A DNA stretch of 64,000 bases from Cladocopium goreaui (Eukaryota; Sar; Dinophyceae; Suessiales; Symbiodiniaceae): NCBI GenBank assembly GCA_947184155.2, contig CAMXCT020001114.1, positions 535,471-599,470 of the forward strand. The letters run 5' to 3'. The translations under genes and the position numbers were made by a program. The notes beneath the pieces are model-generated. The model searched no databases, had not been told where the DNA came from, and saw nothing but the letters and a program-made list of their open reading frames with translations. This document shows positions 52,720 through 64,000 of the stretch, piece by piece (the first letter of the stretch is position 1; each line of letters begins with the position of its first letter).

Positions 52720-54650
52720 ACTGGATACTGGCTGGATGCTTTATTTTCATGGAAAATCACCAAAAAAAGGAATGATACTTAGACTTAGCTTCAATCCATG
52801 TCTATCAATGGATGATAACTAGGGGGGCCCAGCCCATTCTATTTTAGGAAACCTCGCGCGATGGGATGGGAAAGCTTAAAAGGATGATGTCTGGAATCCC
52901 ATACGGAACATCGGAATCCTATGGGAAACATGTTAAGATCAAAAAAAACCGGCTGTACAGGAAAATTATAATGTTTATGTTCCAAAAACTGGATCATATT
53001 TGGATCATGATTAGCATAGAATTGAATCTTTTCTGATAATCATCAGATAATCCAGATGTTCCAATATTATTAGAATTATCTAATGATTGGAACATGGGGA
53101 ACTGAAGGAAGAACTTGGGGGTATCCAACCGGGTCCAACCGTAGGGATTTTTCTTGGAACATCTTGGAACTCTGAAGTGCGGGCATGGAGGGTTCCAAGA
53201 TCCTGGCGGGGGTGTTTTTTTTGGAATCCTTGTCGGACATGACATGAACATGTTGAGGATCTTTGAGTTGACATTCCAAGACACTATCAGATGGGACATG
53301 TTTTTTTCATGGTTTTTTCTCTGTAATGTCAAGACATATGGATGGGAAAAGCCTTCGGGAAAAGGCGTTGTCCCATCGAACATCGGGAACTTTATGGAAG
53401 TTGCTGTGGTGAATTGCACACGGAGCCAGCCGCTGCACAGCTTGAGCCGGTTCTCTTCAACCTATCTCCACCCAACATTGGGGGTTAACATCCCATGTCA
53501 TCGCACAGAGGGATGGAGCGTGGAATCTGAACCCCAACCAAAATTCGTTGGCTACATACCTATACTACATCCTCCATTGTTTGATGAACATTTACTCGCT
53601 AGGAGAGGATGACAATGCTGACCTCTCGTCCACTTCCCTGCTGTGCCTGAGCTGCTAGGGACTAAGCGATTTGCTGGCCCGATGGCCCCAACAAGTAAAG
53701 ACAAACAAGTTTAAATTCCCCCCAAGTGGATTCCCCAGGAAAGATACATCTACAAAACCCAGGCTGATTTAACCAACAAAACTTGGGGAGAAAACACCAT
53801 CTACCAACAAAAGCTGCTGGTAGTATCCATCCATCTTCCTGAGCTTGGGACCAATCTGCAGCTTTTCCAGACATCTTCATGGCGAGCTTCGAAAAACTTT
53901 TTGGTAGTGCTGATGTTTACTAAAGCTTTACCAGTGGTTTCATGAATATTCCGGTGCTTGGGTTCTTGCATTCAAGAACAAGTTCAAGTGACAAGTGCTC
54001 CAATTTAGCTTGTGGTTCCTGACTCATGACGTTGCCTTGAGCTTTGCAAGCTCTTGCGAACGAACAGTCGCCTCTGAGAAACCTTTAGAGACTAGGGGGA
54101 ATAGATGGGACTAGTTTACCCATGTGGATATGGTACAACAATGGTGTACCAGTGGACCCTATTCTCCTGTCTCTTTTCTTATCAAAATTTGCAGGCAAAA
54201 GAAAGTTGTGAGTTATGGCCATTTCAGCAATAGCTCTCAATACGTGAGGCTACCTTCAAGTTAGGCCTATGAGCTTCTTTCCGAAAAACATCGTCCCAGC
54301 GATCCCTTCTACAGTCCTTGAAGAATCTTAGTGTCTTAGTGCCGCAATTTGGCCACAATGCTAGTGGACCAAGATGCACCCCTGACCTCTTTCATTGGCA
54401 CATCAAAAAAAACAACCACAACTTGGGACCTGCACATGACCAATAATTTTTAGATAACCAGCAAACAAGTTAGTTTTGGTTAATTTCCAGCTTGGTATTA
54501 CATTCCCCATTGATAGCTCAAGTTCAGCCGCAGAAAAACATTATATAAAAACATGTCAACACATACAACATAACCCATGTAATCTGCCCTTCAGGTCTAA
54601 TTTTTCGATGCTTCGCCTGCATCTGGTGCCCTGGAACCTCCAAATGGCTG
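52720..54650. other. No supported gene
   Basis: Weak exon-like patches at 53410-53450 and 53845-53890 only; no motif or repeat family recognised. Confidence 0.35.
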
Positions 54651-54656
54651 TGAAAC

Positions 54657-55431
54657 CATGCTTGGAGCATCTTCGCAGCCGAGGTGCCACTGTGTCTCTG
54701 TTGAAGATCCCGAGTTCAACGTCCCAACTCAGTGATTTCAAGCTGTACAACGCATCCCACACGGAACTCCTGCTTCACAAAACTGCCCACAAAACAGGCC
54801 CAGTGCTTCTGAAACAAGATATCCAAATCTGCTGCCCAGTTTTTTTGCAGGGAACGAACAAATGGTTCCTAAGTGAATTCCTGGTTTTAGATCTTACAGC
54901 ATCTGGAGCTTGTGTGGTGTGCAACGTGAGAGACACTTGAATTATTCGGCGCGGGCTGCGCGGGCTGCGGTCTTTTGCCGCTCCAAAAGGGTCCTCTCAA
55001 ATTCAAAGATCGGAGGAGGTTGACAAGATTTGACAAGAAAGGGATTTGCATCATACGGTATCTCCAAATTTGCTTCTTTTATTATAGTTTTTCACCATGT
55101 TTTCCAGGAACATTGTGATACTATTGGTATCCTCCATTTTCAGACAAGCCCGGGTATTGACCAAGTAGACAAAAGGGAAGGAGCAAAGAATCTGTTTCCA
55201 AATGCTTCTAACTGTTTGAATCATTGAAGGGATCTGAAAATTATTTACATGGTGGCAATTTCAGTAGGGAAATCTATGATTCATTGGATTTGGGAATTTC
55301 CTCTAAGTTATCATCCAAACCAATTTCTTAATTCTCCAAAGAAGCTGGGGACACTTGCAGAAACATTGGGAGTCTAGCGCTTCCAGCTTGATTCTGCCAG
55401 GGCCTAGCGATACATTGCCGCGCATGCACCC
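54657..55431 (-). CDS. Two linked candidate exons, unrecognised
   Basis: 55431-55355 (CMRGNVSLGPGRIKLEALDS) ends GCAA|GTGTCC in phase 2, and 54697-54657 (DTVAPRLRRCSKH) starts in the matching phase after CAACAG and ends CATG|GTTTCA. Both are GC-rich islands in AT-rich DNA. Another island at 55738-55820 may precede them. They could belong to the coiled-coil gene upstream or to the gene that starts at 52.6 kb; neither is shown. Confidence 0.38.
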
Positions 55432-57244
55432 CTGGCAACCTACATGTGGCTTTTCAAACCCATCGGTTTCTTCACATTGCGACACGCGATTCCGATTTCA
55501 GTTTTCTTTGGGATTCCCGAGTTCATTTTTTGTTCAATGATCTACTGGTTGGTGGTTGGTGCTTAGTTTTAACCCCTGACCCCCCGGAGATTTGATGGTT
55601 GAAGACCTTTATGTTTTTCCCCTACCCTAAACCGGCCTATAGATCCCTATAGTATATATAGTGACTTAAATCTTAGCGAAATCAACCAGCTTAGCCAACG
55701 AGGCCATAAGATTCGGGTATCTCCCAGTTTAGGGCACATCTCCATTCTCTGGCTGTCCTCAACGACGAGCTGGTGGTTGAAATGCAGGCGTCGGCGCAGA
55801 ACGTTGACGGACCTTTTTAAGCGTCCCGCTGGAGGTGGGATCTATTAATAACGGTGATAAACAACGGACATGAATTTAGAATCGATAGGTAAACATATAG
55901 TAAAATAATGTTTATCCTATTGTATGATTACATGCCAAGCAGGGGTGTTTTATTTATATACACACTTTCATGTACGTAGACACCAACTCATAGTTGTATT
56001 TATCATGTATTATCCATAATTATCTCCGATTGATGGAGATCTTCCTCAACAAAATCTGGTTTCTGATCGGAGAAACATGGACAATATTTCAGCTCCAGGC
56101 CATATTTAGGGCCAAGGGTGCGTTTCTTTGGGGGATCAACAAAAATCCTGGGCCAGCTAAGGATTGATTGGTGGTACAATGTGGTACAGTAGCCAGGGTC
56201 AAAACTGTCATGACTTTCAAATTGGCTGGGATGAAAACACCACTCCGAAGACTCCAAAGTCCATTGGCTTTGCATAAGAATCTCTCCGGTCCAAGGAACA
56301 GTCTAAGCAAATCCTTGGATATCTCTTGTTCAATAGTTTTGCCTCTGTGATTGAACCATCCAATCCTTGTGGTTTCAAGTCTCAATCTCAATATTCATCG
56401 GCGGGATTCACAATAGTCAATCCCAAGCAAGGTCCAAGGCCACGTCTAGCATGATTCCTCTCAGAAATGATCCTTTTCTGGTGGGGCCATTTCAGGGTTG
56501 CTATATACTCCATTGACCCATAAAAAAAACATATCTCACCCCATAATCTACATGTCTTGGGATCTTGGTGTATTCCAGATATGTCCAAGGCGATCCCGAA
56601 AAAAATCCTGCCAAGCTGCTGGATAGGGCGGAAGACCCAAATTGTTCCTTTGCCTCGTTTCCGGGGGCGCATGGGATTGCTGATGGGACTGCTGGTTTCA
56701 GATGGTTTCAGCACAACAAAAAAGTACTGCCAATAAACTTCAACATTAATTAAATGAATGATCCCAAAATAGTGATGAAACCAGTTGTTCATTAAATAGT
56801 TTGGGATAGTTTGGGATAGTTTGGGTGCAAGCAAATATTATGTGAACCAACAATCATGGCAAACATTGGTGGTTTCACAAACATGGGTGCTTCACCTTTT
56901 TTTTTGAAACCACCAACCAGCGATGAGAATGACGATGATGACTATGGTGATGAGATGGTGATCGTTGATGATCCGAGTTTGGTGCATCGGTCGGGCTTCA
57001 GGCTGGAAGGGCTTTGGCAGTCCGACCTGATGGAAAGAGCTTGGGCCTTGGAACCTTTTTTTATGGTGAACACTTGGGTCCACCGCTGCGAACCCGGGTT
57101 CATTGGAAATCAGCCAAGCATTTAGACTATGGGTCACAATTCATGACTTAGACATACTTAGACATGTTTTATCATCCATCTCCTTGCATCTTCTTTTTTC
57201 CATCCTTTTCCCATCCTCTGATCATCTAAAAATCACTGCCCCAC

Positions 57245-58395
57245 TTAGCTCCAGGACAGCTTCGAAGTCAGCTGCTTTCACCAGGGCTCCTTTGGGAAAG
57301 TGCCTGGCGCACCGGCGCACCGGCGCACGGCGAACGAAAATGGGATGGTTCTGTGTGCCGGCCAGATTTATTATGGTTGATTTATGGTTGACGGTCAGGT
57401 TTAATTGAAGTGAATTACATTATATAATTATACATATAATTACCATATATTACCATTTGTTGCTGTGAATTGCAAGGAATACCCCATTCATTACAACATT
57501 TTGTTTTTGCCGGTCCACGCGTTTTAAGAAGAAACATCTCAATCATCATCCAACCCGACAAGACGCGCAGTTCTTTCACCATGTTACACCCATCAATTTC
57601 AAACCATGGCAACAAACGCCCCATAGGAATCTCTCATGTTGGGTGCCAAAAAACTTGGTGGGGCCAGATGGGCCATGTGACTTCATGTGACCGTTGAGAA
57701 AATAACAAACAAAGTTCAGCAAAACAGGTTACCCTTTGGTCAACTAACAGTTTGCTATGGATAATCATCATTTGTAATGGGAAAAATCAACTATAAATGG
57801 CCATGTTCAAAAGCTATGTTAAATTACCAGAGGGTAACATGTTGTCAAATGTGACGTTACATCTCTGCAAACTAGAAGAACATATACAATTTCGATTAAA
57901 TTGGCATGGTTCTCGGATGTTGTGAAACTGTCGACATTTCTCCATGTGTTCAGAAAACGTTCATGCGAAACATCGGGGTTGGGCCTGGCATCCTGAGCAA
58001 ACATCCTCAGCCTCGGTTGGCTGCTCATGGTGGCTCTTCTCTGATAAAACCTGGAGATATCCGGAGGAAAATTGGTGGAACATATTCTCAAATCACAAAA
58101 AAAAACAACATTATATGAAATTCATATTCAACCAAAGGTCAAGAAAGAACACACAACTAAATCATTCAGAAGTATGCTTTTTTTTACCAGCACCGGCCAT
58201 CTCAGTGCACCACAAGGATTGCCTCTCTTCTTCAACGATGCGGGCTTGTTCCGCCTGCGGCAAGCTGAACAGATCTGAACAGGGCAGCTAGGTCATACCA
58301 TCGGACCCCTGGCATATGACCATCTGGTAAACATACAAAAAGCTATTGAAAAAATTGCCATTTATAGTGGATTTACCCATTAAAAATAGTGATTT

Positions 58396-58428
<33 letters not shown>

Positions 58429-61400
58429 GTCATACTGCTTGCTGCAGGCATTACGTGGTATGGAAATTGAAACTGGAATTGAAACCACCAAACGCTCGAA
58501 ATTTGAATAATTCCTGGGTCAAATCTTGGGTAAAAAATAGACAAATATCATATCCTAAGCTTCTCGCTGGGGTTCTTATCACTTGTAAATATGGTTTCAC
58601 GTGGGTTCAGATATATAGCATGTTGAATGAACTGAAACTTCCGCGTTAATGTTGGCAAATACACGAGGCTTTGCTCCAATTCTTTCCAGCATCCCAGATG
58701 GTCTCAGTGAGAAATGGGATAAACTATGATAATCTCCAGTTGCATACACACATTCCATCACATTCCAAATTCTAACTTTCCAATGATCCCTGAGTTGATT
58801 CCCTTCCCAAACGCCCGAAATGCCAAAGTTTCTGGTGCCTCCTCAGCTTTCATCCGCGCCAGCTCATCCCGTTCCTTCTGTCGCTCGGCCTCATAAAGTT
58901 GCCTCCTCTCCTGCGAGCTTCGGCCCGACCTGTAGAATTCCTTTGAAGATTTTCAGGTTGTTTAAGAATGTTGAAGATGTCAAATCACTCAATTTGCAGA
59001 TCCAAAGATCTTGCCTACTTGAAGATGTCCAATCATTCAATTTGCAGCTCCAAAGATCTTGCCTACATAGAATAAATATACTATTAAGACTCAAGACCTC
59101 CATGTCCCCGGCAGACACAACTAGACCTCCATCTGATGATCCACAGCACGACGATATTCCTGTCGACCCATGCGGGTGCGATTGGGAAAACATTCCTGAT
59201 ACCCTCTGGTTATTTAACATAGCCGTGGTAAATCACCATTTTTAATAGGTAAACCATCTATAAATGGACCATTTTCCATGGCTATGTTAAATAACCAGAG
59301 GGTAGGTCTATCTGCCAACAAAAAAATGCCAGGATAGAATATGTATGGGATCTGCCCCTACTCAAAGGGTTCCTACAGGTTGAGGTTAAAAATGTGGATG
59401 ATGGCCATATTGCTGTTGCTTTCCAGCGCATATTCATTGATCCCAAAAAAAAACCCACGACTGGGTGAAGCACTGCAAAGTACCAATTTTTGTGGACAAA
59501 CTACAGTATGTTATTGGGTTTGGGGTACATTTTTATGTACTCAAACACCAAAATCTGGTTTGTACAACCACCATTTTTGCCACTTCCGGTTTCATGAATT
59601 CACAGCCACCTGCATCTTGATGCGTCGTTTCTGATCGCTCAGCTGATTCAGGCGATTGTCCTGTCACTGATAAACATGGAGATTTACAGAGCAAATGTAT
59701 GGGGGTTCACCAGCAAACATGGTGCTGTTAAGCATCAAACTCGTCAAACAGTTTGATTTAACCCGCAAACATGGGGATTTCACCAATGAACACATCAAAC
59801 ATATGTTTTTCACTAAAAAACATGGGAGGTGGAGCCTGCAGTAAGAATAGCGAATACAATGTAACTAGAAAGCAACATTTTTTTTTTAACTAGAAAGCAG
59901 CAAGCAATGAGTATGCGTATATTTCATCCACGTTTCCTTGTAAATGGGAATGGGGGGTCAACAACGTGTTGCAAATGCGTTTCTTTAAGCAACCAGAAAC
60001 GGTCCGGAAGTTGTTAGGGACTTGGTGCATCTTAGCAGCATTGCACTCGATCAAACTGGGATTTTAGATATTTTAGGGAGGGGTCCCCATCTTTGCAGCT
60101 CACATTCTTCCCATATTGATCAACTATTGAATACTATTGATCTATACTCACTCCAACCCGCCATCCTCGGTGGTTTCTTTTTCCACAACGTGATACGTTA
60201 CCGGTGATCTCAGCTGATGCTTTGCACGAAGAATGCCGTCATGGCTTCCACGTCACGTCGTTGCATCTCTGACCGCAGAGCTTCACTGCCTCGGCGCTTC
60301 TGCAGGGCACGTAGCTCCTGCAGTTCTCGGAGGGCCTGCTGGAAGTTCTGGCGATACGGACCCACGGCCTATGGCGGTGAATGGTTGGCCAATGGTTGGC
60401 CAACAACTCAACAATACTCAACATGTCTTTGTTCGATGTGCATACCTAGACCTGAATGGTGTTTTATTCACAAGTTTAGCATATTCTATAGTGGTGATAT
60501 TTGGCGGGTCTAGGTAATCCCCTAATTACCGAATCTATGATTATGGGGGTCCATATACGAGGTGTTAATAAGGGGCATGGGGGTACATATTGTCGTCACT
60601 CAAAGTGATGTATCTTTGTTGGCATGTATTTTTGCCATTTTGGACACGCTACCTCGGTACCATCAGACAAGCGAAGCGTCACACAGAGGCTGTCGTCATC
60701 TGATTGAAAGCTGCTCAGTTGCAATCCTTCTGGTAGCTCGGGAACACCCCAAGCTTTCAACAGCTTATGTCTTCGAGTTTTCTGGAAACCTGTCTGCAGC
60801 AACTGTACTGTTGCGCACAAGCGGCCGTGTTGGACTCTCGCTCGCTTTTCAGCTTGCTTCTGCTTGTACAGCGCTTTAAGCCTAGCTCTCTCTCCTCCTC
60901 CTAAGAGCTGTTTGAGATCCCTCTTCCGCAGCCAATCTTGGATGGCGGTGTCCAAATCATGAACGATCGGCGTGAACTTGTGCCTGAAGTAAGTTTGGAA
61001 ACGCAAACGCAAATTCACAGCACCGGCAGCAGCTCGCTCTGTTTGAGCGGCATTGATAGCACCATGCACCACTTCTTTGAGGTCCCTGCCCTCTGCCAAA
61101 CCAGCTGCTATATGTTGGCGCATCTGAACCAGGCATATGTGCATGTCAATGGCCACATCCAGACTGCTCACGTACTGCCCGGCAGCCAAGAAGCCTCTGA
61201 ACAAACTGATGCTCGGCCGATATGACTTTCTTTTCTTCGTGACACCTTTGAGCACAGTTTGCGCAACACGAGCAGGATTAGATTCGAAGCCCTTCTGCTT
61301 GGGAGCTTTCGCAGCCCTAGGGGCCTTGGGAGGCTTTGGCATCTTCTGCATCTTCGTCTCATTGCTTTTCTTCATGGACTTGGCAGAAGCAGGTGCGCAC

Positions 61401-63794
61401 TTTTGAGTTTTGGGACGATCTTGCAGGGCAAGGATGGGAAGCATGAGGGACTCGCGCAGAATTTCTTCAACTTCCTCAGACTGCAGGAATCCTGCAAAAG
61501 CATTCAGCGTCTCTTCAGTCAGTTTCTGCAACTCTTCCACTGCATGATCCATCGGACCGCCCTCCATCTCCATTTCAGCTGCGGCTGGTGGCGCCTTCCG
61601 CCGCGGCGGTGTCGGCTTTTTTGGAGCGTCTTTGGCATCTTTGGCTGGTGTGGGGCGCTTGACTTTGGGCGGCCGGACCGATTTCGCTGCTTCCGCTGGC
61701 CTCTTTGGAAGATCCTTTCTGACAGATCCAAGTCCACCAGGCTCCGTGGATGACGTGGAACGACTGAGCTGGTCATAGGCGGCTCGTTGGCTCCTATCAA
61801 TCAGGGTCTCAAAGGCAGTGAGGACCGAACGAAAGGCTTCAGCTGAGCCACCCTTATCTGGATGAGTGGATAAGGCACAACGGCGGTATGCTGATCTGAT
61901 CTCACTGTCTGTAGCAGAAGGAAGCAAATCCAAAGTTTGGTACAAACACTGCATGGCTAAACAATGGACGGAGGGCACGCACAATCTAAAAAGTCTGAGC
62001 TTTAAGCTTTAAGTGCACACTGGAATTATTTGACTAACAACAGATGTGTGTCTTGATAGACAAACGAGTGGAATGAAAATCGCTGGCCCATTGCAACTGA
62101 CCTTGGAGCCCAACACCTACGTCGGGCTTGGCAGGGTCTCCATGTGCTTGGTCTATTCTTTTTGCTTTGGGCCAAGGGCATGGTATAAATGCATCCCAGT
62201 AGCGTTGAAAATCCGGTGCATACCCCCAAATCAAATTGTGCATGGTTCAAAAACAATGAACGATTTTGCTTTGTAACCAGGGTTCAGGTTTGTAACCAGG
62301 GTTCAGGCCTTTTGGGGTTTTAAAGTAACCACCAAACAGCTCGCAACATATATCAACCCACACAGCACAACAGATTGTATCCTACCAAGGGTTGCTATAA
62401 TCATGTAGTATAAATCCTACTATACTACATCAGCCAAACACACAAACAATGCTCATAATATGTTGAATATACTGGAACCCCTGATACAAATTGGAACCCT
62501 GATTATATATAGAAGGCAACAATTTTGATGATAAAACCATGATAAAACCAGGAAAAAAAAACATCTCTGGTATTCTCAGTTGGCATCCCCAAGGACACCT
62601 CCTCATACCTGGCCATGAGCTGCTGTCTCTCTTCCTGCTCCTGTGCAGAAAGGGAGATTTCAAGAGATTTAAATCTTAAATTCATGGCTGTCGAATGGGG
62701 ATAACGGTGATTAGCCAGTGGATTGAGTGATTTGCCCCTGAATTTTCAGACCAACCCAATTGATTGGTGCTGGGAAACAATTCTATAATTACACGCCAAC
62801 TGTGACTATAATCTTTTCTGAGTATTCAAAGTAGCACCGCGTCACTGTGCCAAACCAGGTCTAAGATGCAATACGCATCCCAAAAAAATCTATTCACGGT
62901 CCTGTCAGCAACATGGCTGGGTTGTTTGATCAAACATGCTAAGACCATGGATTTGTCAGGATAGGCTATTTGAGACCCAAATCAGATCCGAATTGGTTGG
63001 TGGTTTCAATCTTAAACTTGACATAACCAATAATATATGCAATATACTGGGAATCTTTTGTTCATCAAAACACCTTAATTATTAATTGAAATCAATGATA
63101 TATATATAATTATATATATATAATATACATATTCACCACCAAAATTCAGCAAAGTGGGTAGTTATGATGGGCCTGGGCAATCTCCCTTTTCCTTCGGATC
63201 TCTTCCCTTTCAAGGTGCTCCTTTCTCGAGGCGAAAATGGAAGGACAAGACCAAGCGTGGATGAACAAAGATATGACATTACCAATAATGGATTAATGTG
63301 GGTAAAACAATAATAAATAACCCATTTGGGGATAGTTTATACCACCTATTTATGGTGATTTGGGGGATGGTTTATTGTTGTTTTACACACATTACCATGG
63401 TTTAAGTAATAGAGCAACCATTACTTAAGCCCAACAATGATGGATATGATGGATGGTTTCCACTGCTCAACGATACATCAGCTGAATCAACTATGCTACA
63501 AGGCGGACCTGGTAGGCTTGCAGCATCTCTTGCTTGTCTTCAAGAATCTTCCTTGCCTACAAGAACGGGCATCAAAAATGAAAGTGGATGAACTGAGAAA
63601 TCATCTAGAACTATCTCCAAACGACTTCTCAGCTGTGCGACTGTGCAACTGACGATGTTTGGAGATCTCAACAAAAAAATCTCAAACAAATCTCTCAAAG
63701 CCTCGATTTCGCAGCCTGTTCAAACATGACAACTCTGCACCTTCAGCAGCTCTTTTCGCCTGTCTTCTTCTTCCTTCTCTTCTCTCCAAAGATC
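57245..63794 (-). CDS. Charged coiled-coil protein, multi-exon, with a J-domain gene between two exons
   Basis: Exons in order: 63794-63741 (DLWREEKEEEDRRKELLK), 63556-63509 (ARKILEDKQEMLQAYQ), 63220-63173 (EHLEREEIRRKREIAQ), 62640-62599 (EQEERQQLMARYEE), 60368 to about 60228 (QNFQQALRELQELRALQKRR), 58910-58839 (ERRQLYEAERQKERDELARM), 58254-58223 (AEQARIVEEE) and 57303-57245 (HFPKGALVKAADFEAVLEL). The first six are phase 0 at both ends and the last two join through AG|G. The composition (about half E/K/R/Q) and heptad-like spacing indicate a long coiled coil, as in cytoskeletal or ciliary proteins; no specific family is recognised. Donors include GT and GC. Alternatively the exon at 60368 reads on to a TGA at 60210-60212 and ends the gene there, with the later exons forming another gene. 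The 5' end is outside the window. Confidence 0.6.
57730..57836. mobile_element. Family-1 inverted-repeat element
   Basis: TACCCTTTGGTCAACTAACAG ... TGTTAAATTACCAGAGGGTA. Confidence 0.8.
58318..58427. mobile_element. Family-1 inverted-repeat element
   Basis: GACCATCTGGTAAACATAC ... CTGTTAGTTTACCAGAGGGTA. It lies in the intron between coiled-coil exons 58910-58839 and 58254-58223. Confidence 0.8.
59200..59304. mobile_element. Family-1 inverted-repeat element
   Basis: TACCCTCTGGTTATTTAACA ... TGTTAAATAACCAGAGGGTA; near-perfect 20-bp inverted ends. Confidence 0.85.
59310..60205. other. Intron-like sequence, nothing supported
   Basis: Short repeated AACATGGGGATTT / AACATGGTG phrases at 59670-59830 and a T-run at 59878; no exon signal. 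Confidence 0.4.
60596..61984 (-). CDS. J-domain (DnaJ/Hsp40-like) protein, intronless
   Basis: One uninterrupted frame of 462 codons. The likely start is the second ATG (61954-61952, MQCLYQTLDLLPSATDSEIR), which puts the J domain at the very N-terminus as usual. The J domain spans about the first 65 residues from there, with HPD in LSTHPDKGGSAEAFRSVLTA. J domains stimulate Hsp70 ATPase. It is followed by a Lys/Pro/Ala-rich linker (KRPTPAKDAKDAPKKP), an acidic helix, and a basic C-terminal region with RPSISLFRGFLAAGQYVSSL and WLRKRDLKQLLGGGERARLK; no G/F region or zinc-finger repeats, so it is class III. GC content is well above its surroundings. Its lack of introns amid finely split genes suggests it arose from a processed mRNA. 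It lies between exons of the coiled-coil gene, on the same strand. No poly-A tail remnant or spliced-leader remnant was found beside it. Confidence 0.93.
   Translation of the reverse strand: MCVPSVHCLAMQCLYQTLDLLPSATDSEIRSAYRRCALSTHPDKGGSAEAFRSVLTAFETLIDRSQRAAYDQLSRSTSSTEPGGLGSVRKDLPKRPAEAAKSVRPPKVKRPTPAKDAKDAPKKPTPPRRKAPPAAAEMEMEGGPMDHAVEELQKLTEETLNAFAGFLQSEEVEEILRESLMLPILALQDRPKTQKCAPASAKSMKKSNETKMQKMPKPPKAPRAAKAPKQKGFESNPARVAQTVLKGVTKKRKSYRPSISLFRGFLAAGQYVSSLDVAIDMHICLVQMRQHIAAGLAEGRDLKEVVHGAINAAQTERAAAGAVNLRLRFQTYFRHKFTPIVHDLDTAIQDWLRKRDLKQLLGGGERARLKALYKQKQAEKRARVQHGRLCATVQLLQTGFQKTRRHKLLKAWGVPELPEGLQLSSFQSDDDSLCVTLRLSDGTEVACPKWQKYMPTKIHHFE
62993..63030. mobile_element. Family-2 element, left end only
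   Basis: TTGGTTGGTGGTTTCAATC matches the family terminus; the rest is lost. Confidence 0.4.
63060..63130. repeat. AT dinucleotide tract
   Basis: TATATATATAATTATATATATA run in an intron of the coiled-coil gene. Confidence 0.8.
63295..63393. mobile_element. Family-5 inverted-repeat element
   Basis: TAATGTGGGTAAAACAATAA ... TTATTGTTGTTTTACACACATTA. Confidence 0.75.
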
Positions 63795-63923
63795 CTGACC
63801 AAGGATACCCCAGGTCTTTCAAAGAAAAAAACCTCTTGAAAGCTGCTGCTCCAAGTGGCATCAGTAGCATCCTGTAGGACTGATTTTTGCCCCCGAAAGG
63901 TCCATGGCGGTTGCATCCGAAAC

Positions 63924-64000
63924 AACTGGGTTTTAACCATCTTGAAAAATATGAAAGTCAATGGGAAGGATGACATCCCATGTATCATTGAAAATAAAAG
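63924..64000. mobile_element. Family-2 element, cut by the window edge
   Basis: TTTTAACCATCTTGAAAAATATG and TCAATGGGAAGGATGACATC match the family interior seen at 21785. Confidence 0.55.

Overview
Organism. The window looks like a nuclear genome segment of a dinoflagellate, most like a gene-sparse, repeat-rich Symbiodiniaceae/Suessiales-type genome; no species call is possible. The reasons are: (1) genes are split into very short exons (often 15-50 codons or less) separated by much longer introns; (2) exon chains can be joined in phase only if GC and GA 5' splice sites are accepted beside GT, and most 3' sites read AG|G, which is the known dinoflagellate splice pattern; (3) every gene I can recognise lies on the minus strand, as expected of unidirectional dinoflagellate gene arrays; (4) TTTAGGG-type telomere-like sequence and dense families of small inverted-repeat elements are present. 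There are no bacterial operons, rRNA, tRNA or CRISPR arrays.

Layout. 0.6-1.25 kb: first exons of an acyl-CoA synthetase (AMP-binding) gene, running off the left edge. About 1.4-24.9 kb: one large minus-strand gene for an RCC1-type beta-propeller, recovered here as about 25 short exons giving seven GQLG-type blades; its introns hold most of the small repeats. 25.0-26.5 kb: an inverted-repeat element packed with GGTATGGATC and GCA/GTA repeats. 28.55-29.04 kb: degenerate TTTAGGG-like repeat. 29.04-34.3 kb: a decayed virus/Polinton-like family B DNA polymerase plus superfamily 1 helicase gene, split by a 4-kb element with 400-bp long terminal repeats. 35-41 kb: mostly simple and tandem repeats, ending in a 64-bp satellite of about 23 copies (39.7-41.1 kb). 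41.3-52.6 kb: phase-consistent minus-strand exons of one or more genes I do not recognise, with a TTAA-flanked inverted-repeat element at 47.1-48.3 kb. 54.7-63.8 kb: more minus-strand exons, including a highly charged coiled-coil gene (57.2-63.8 kb) that carries an intact, intronless J-domain protein gene (60.6-62.0 kb) between two of its exons on the same strand.

Repeats. At least seven families of roughly 100-140-bp terminal-inverted-repeat elements (MITE-like) recur through the window; the commonest (TACCCTCTGGT...ACCAGAGGGTA) has about 15 copies. One copy is interrupted by an 0.84-kb element with its own 28-bp inverted ends and a 9-bp target duplication. All functional calls come from reading translated exons by eye; exon borders were chosen by splice signals and phase, and no transcript data or database search was available.
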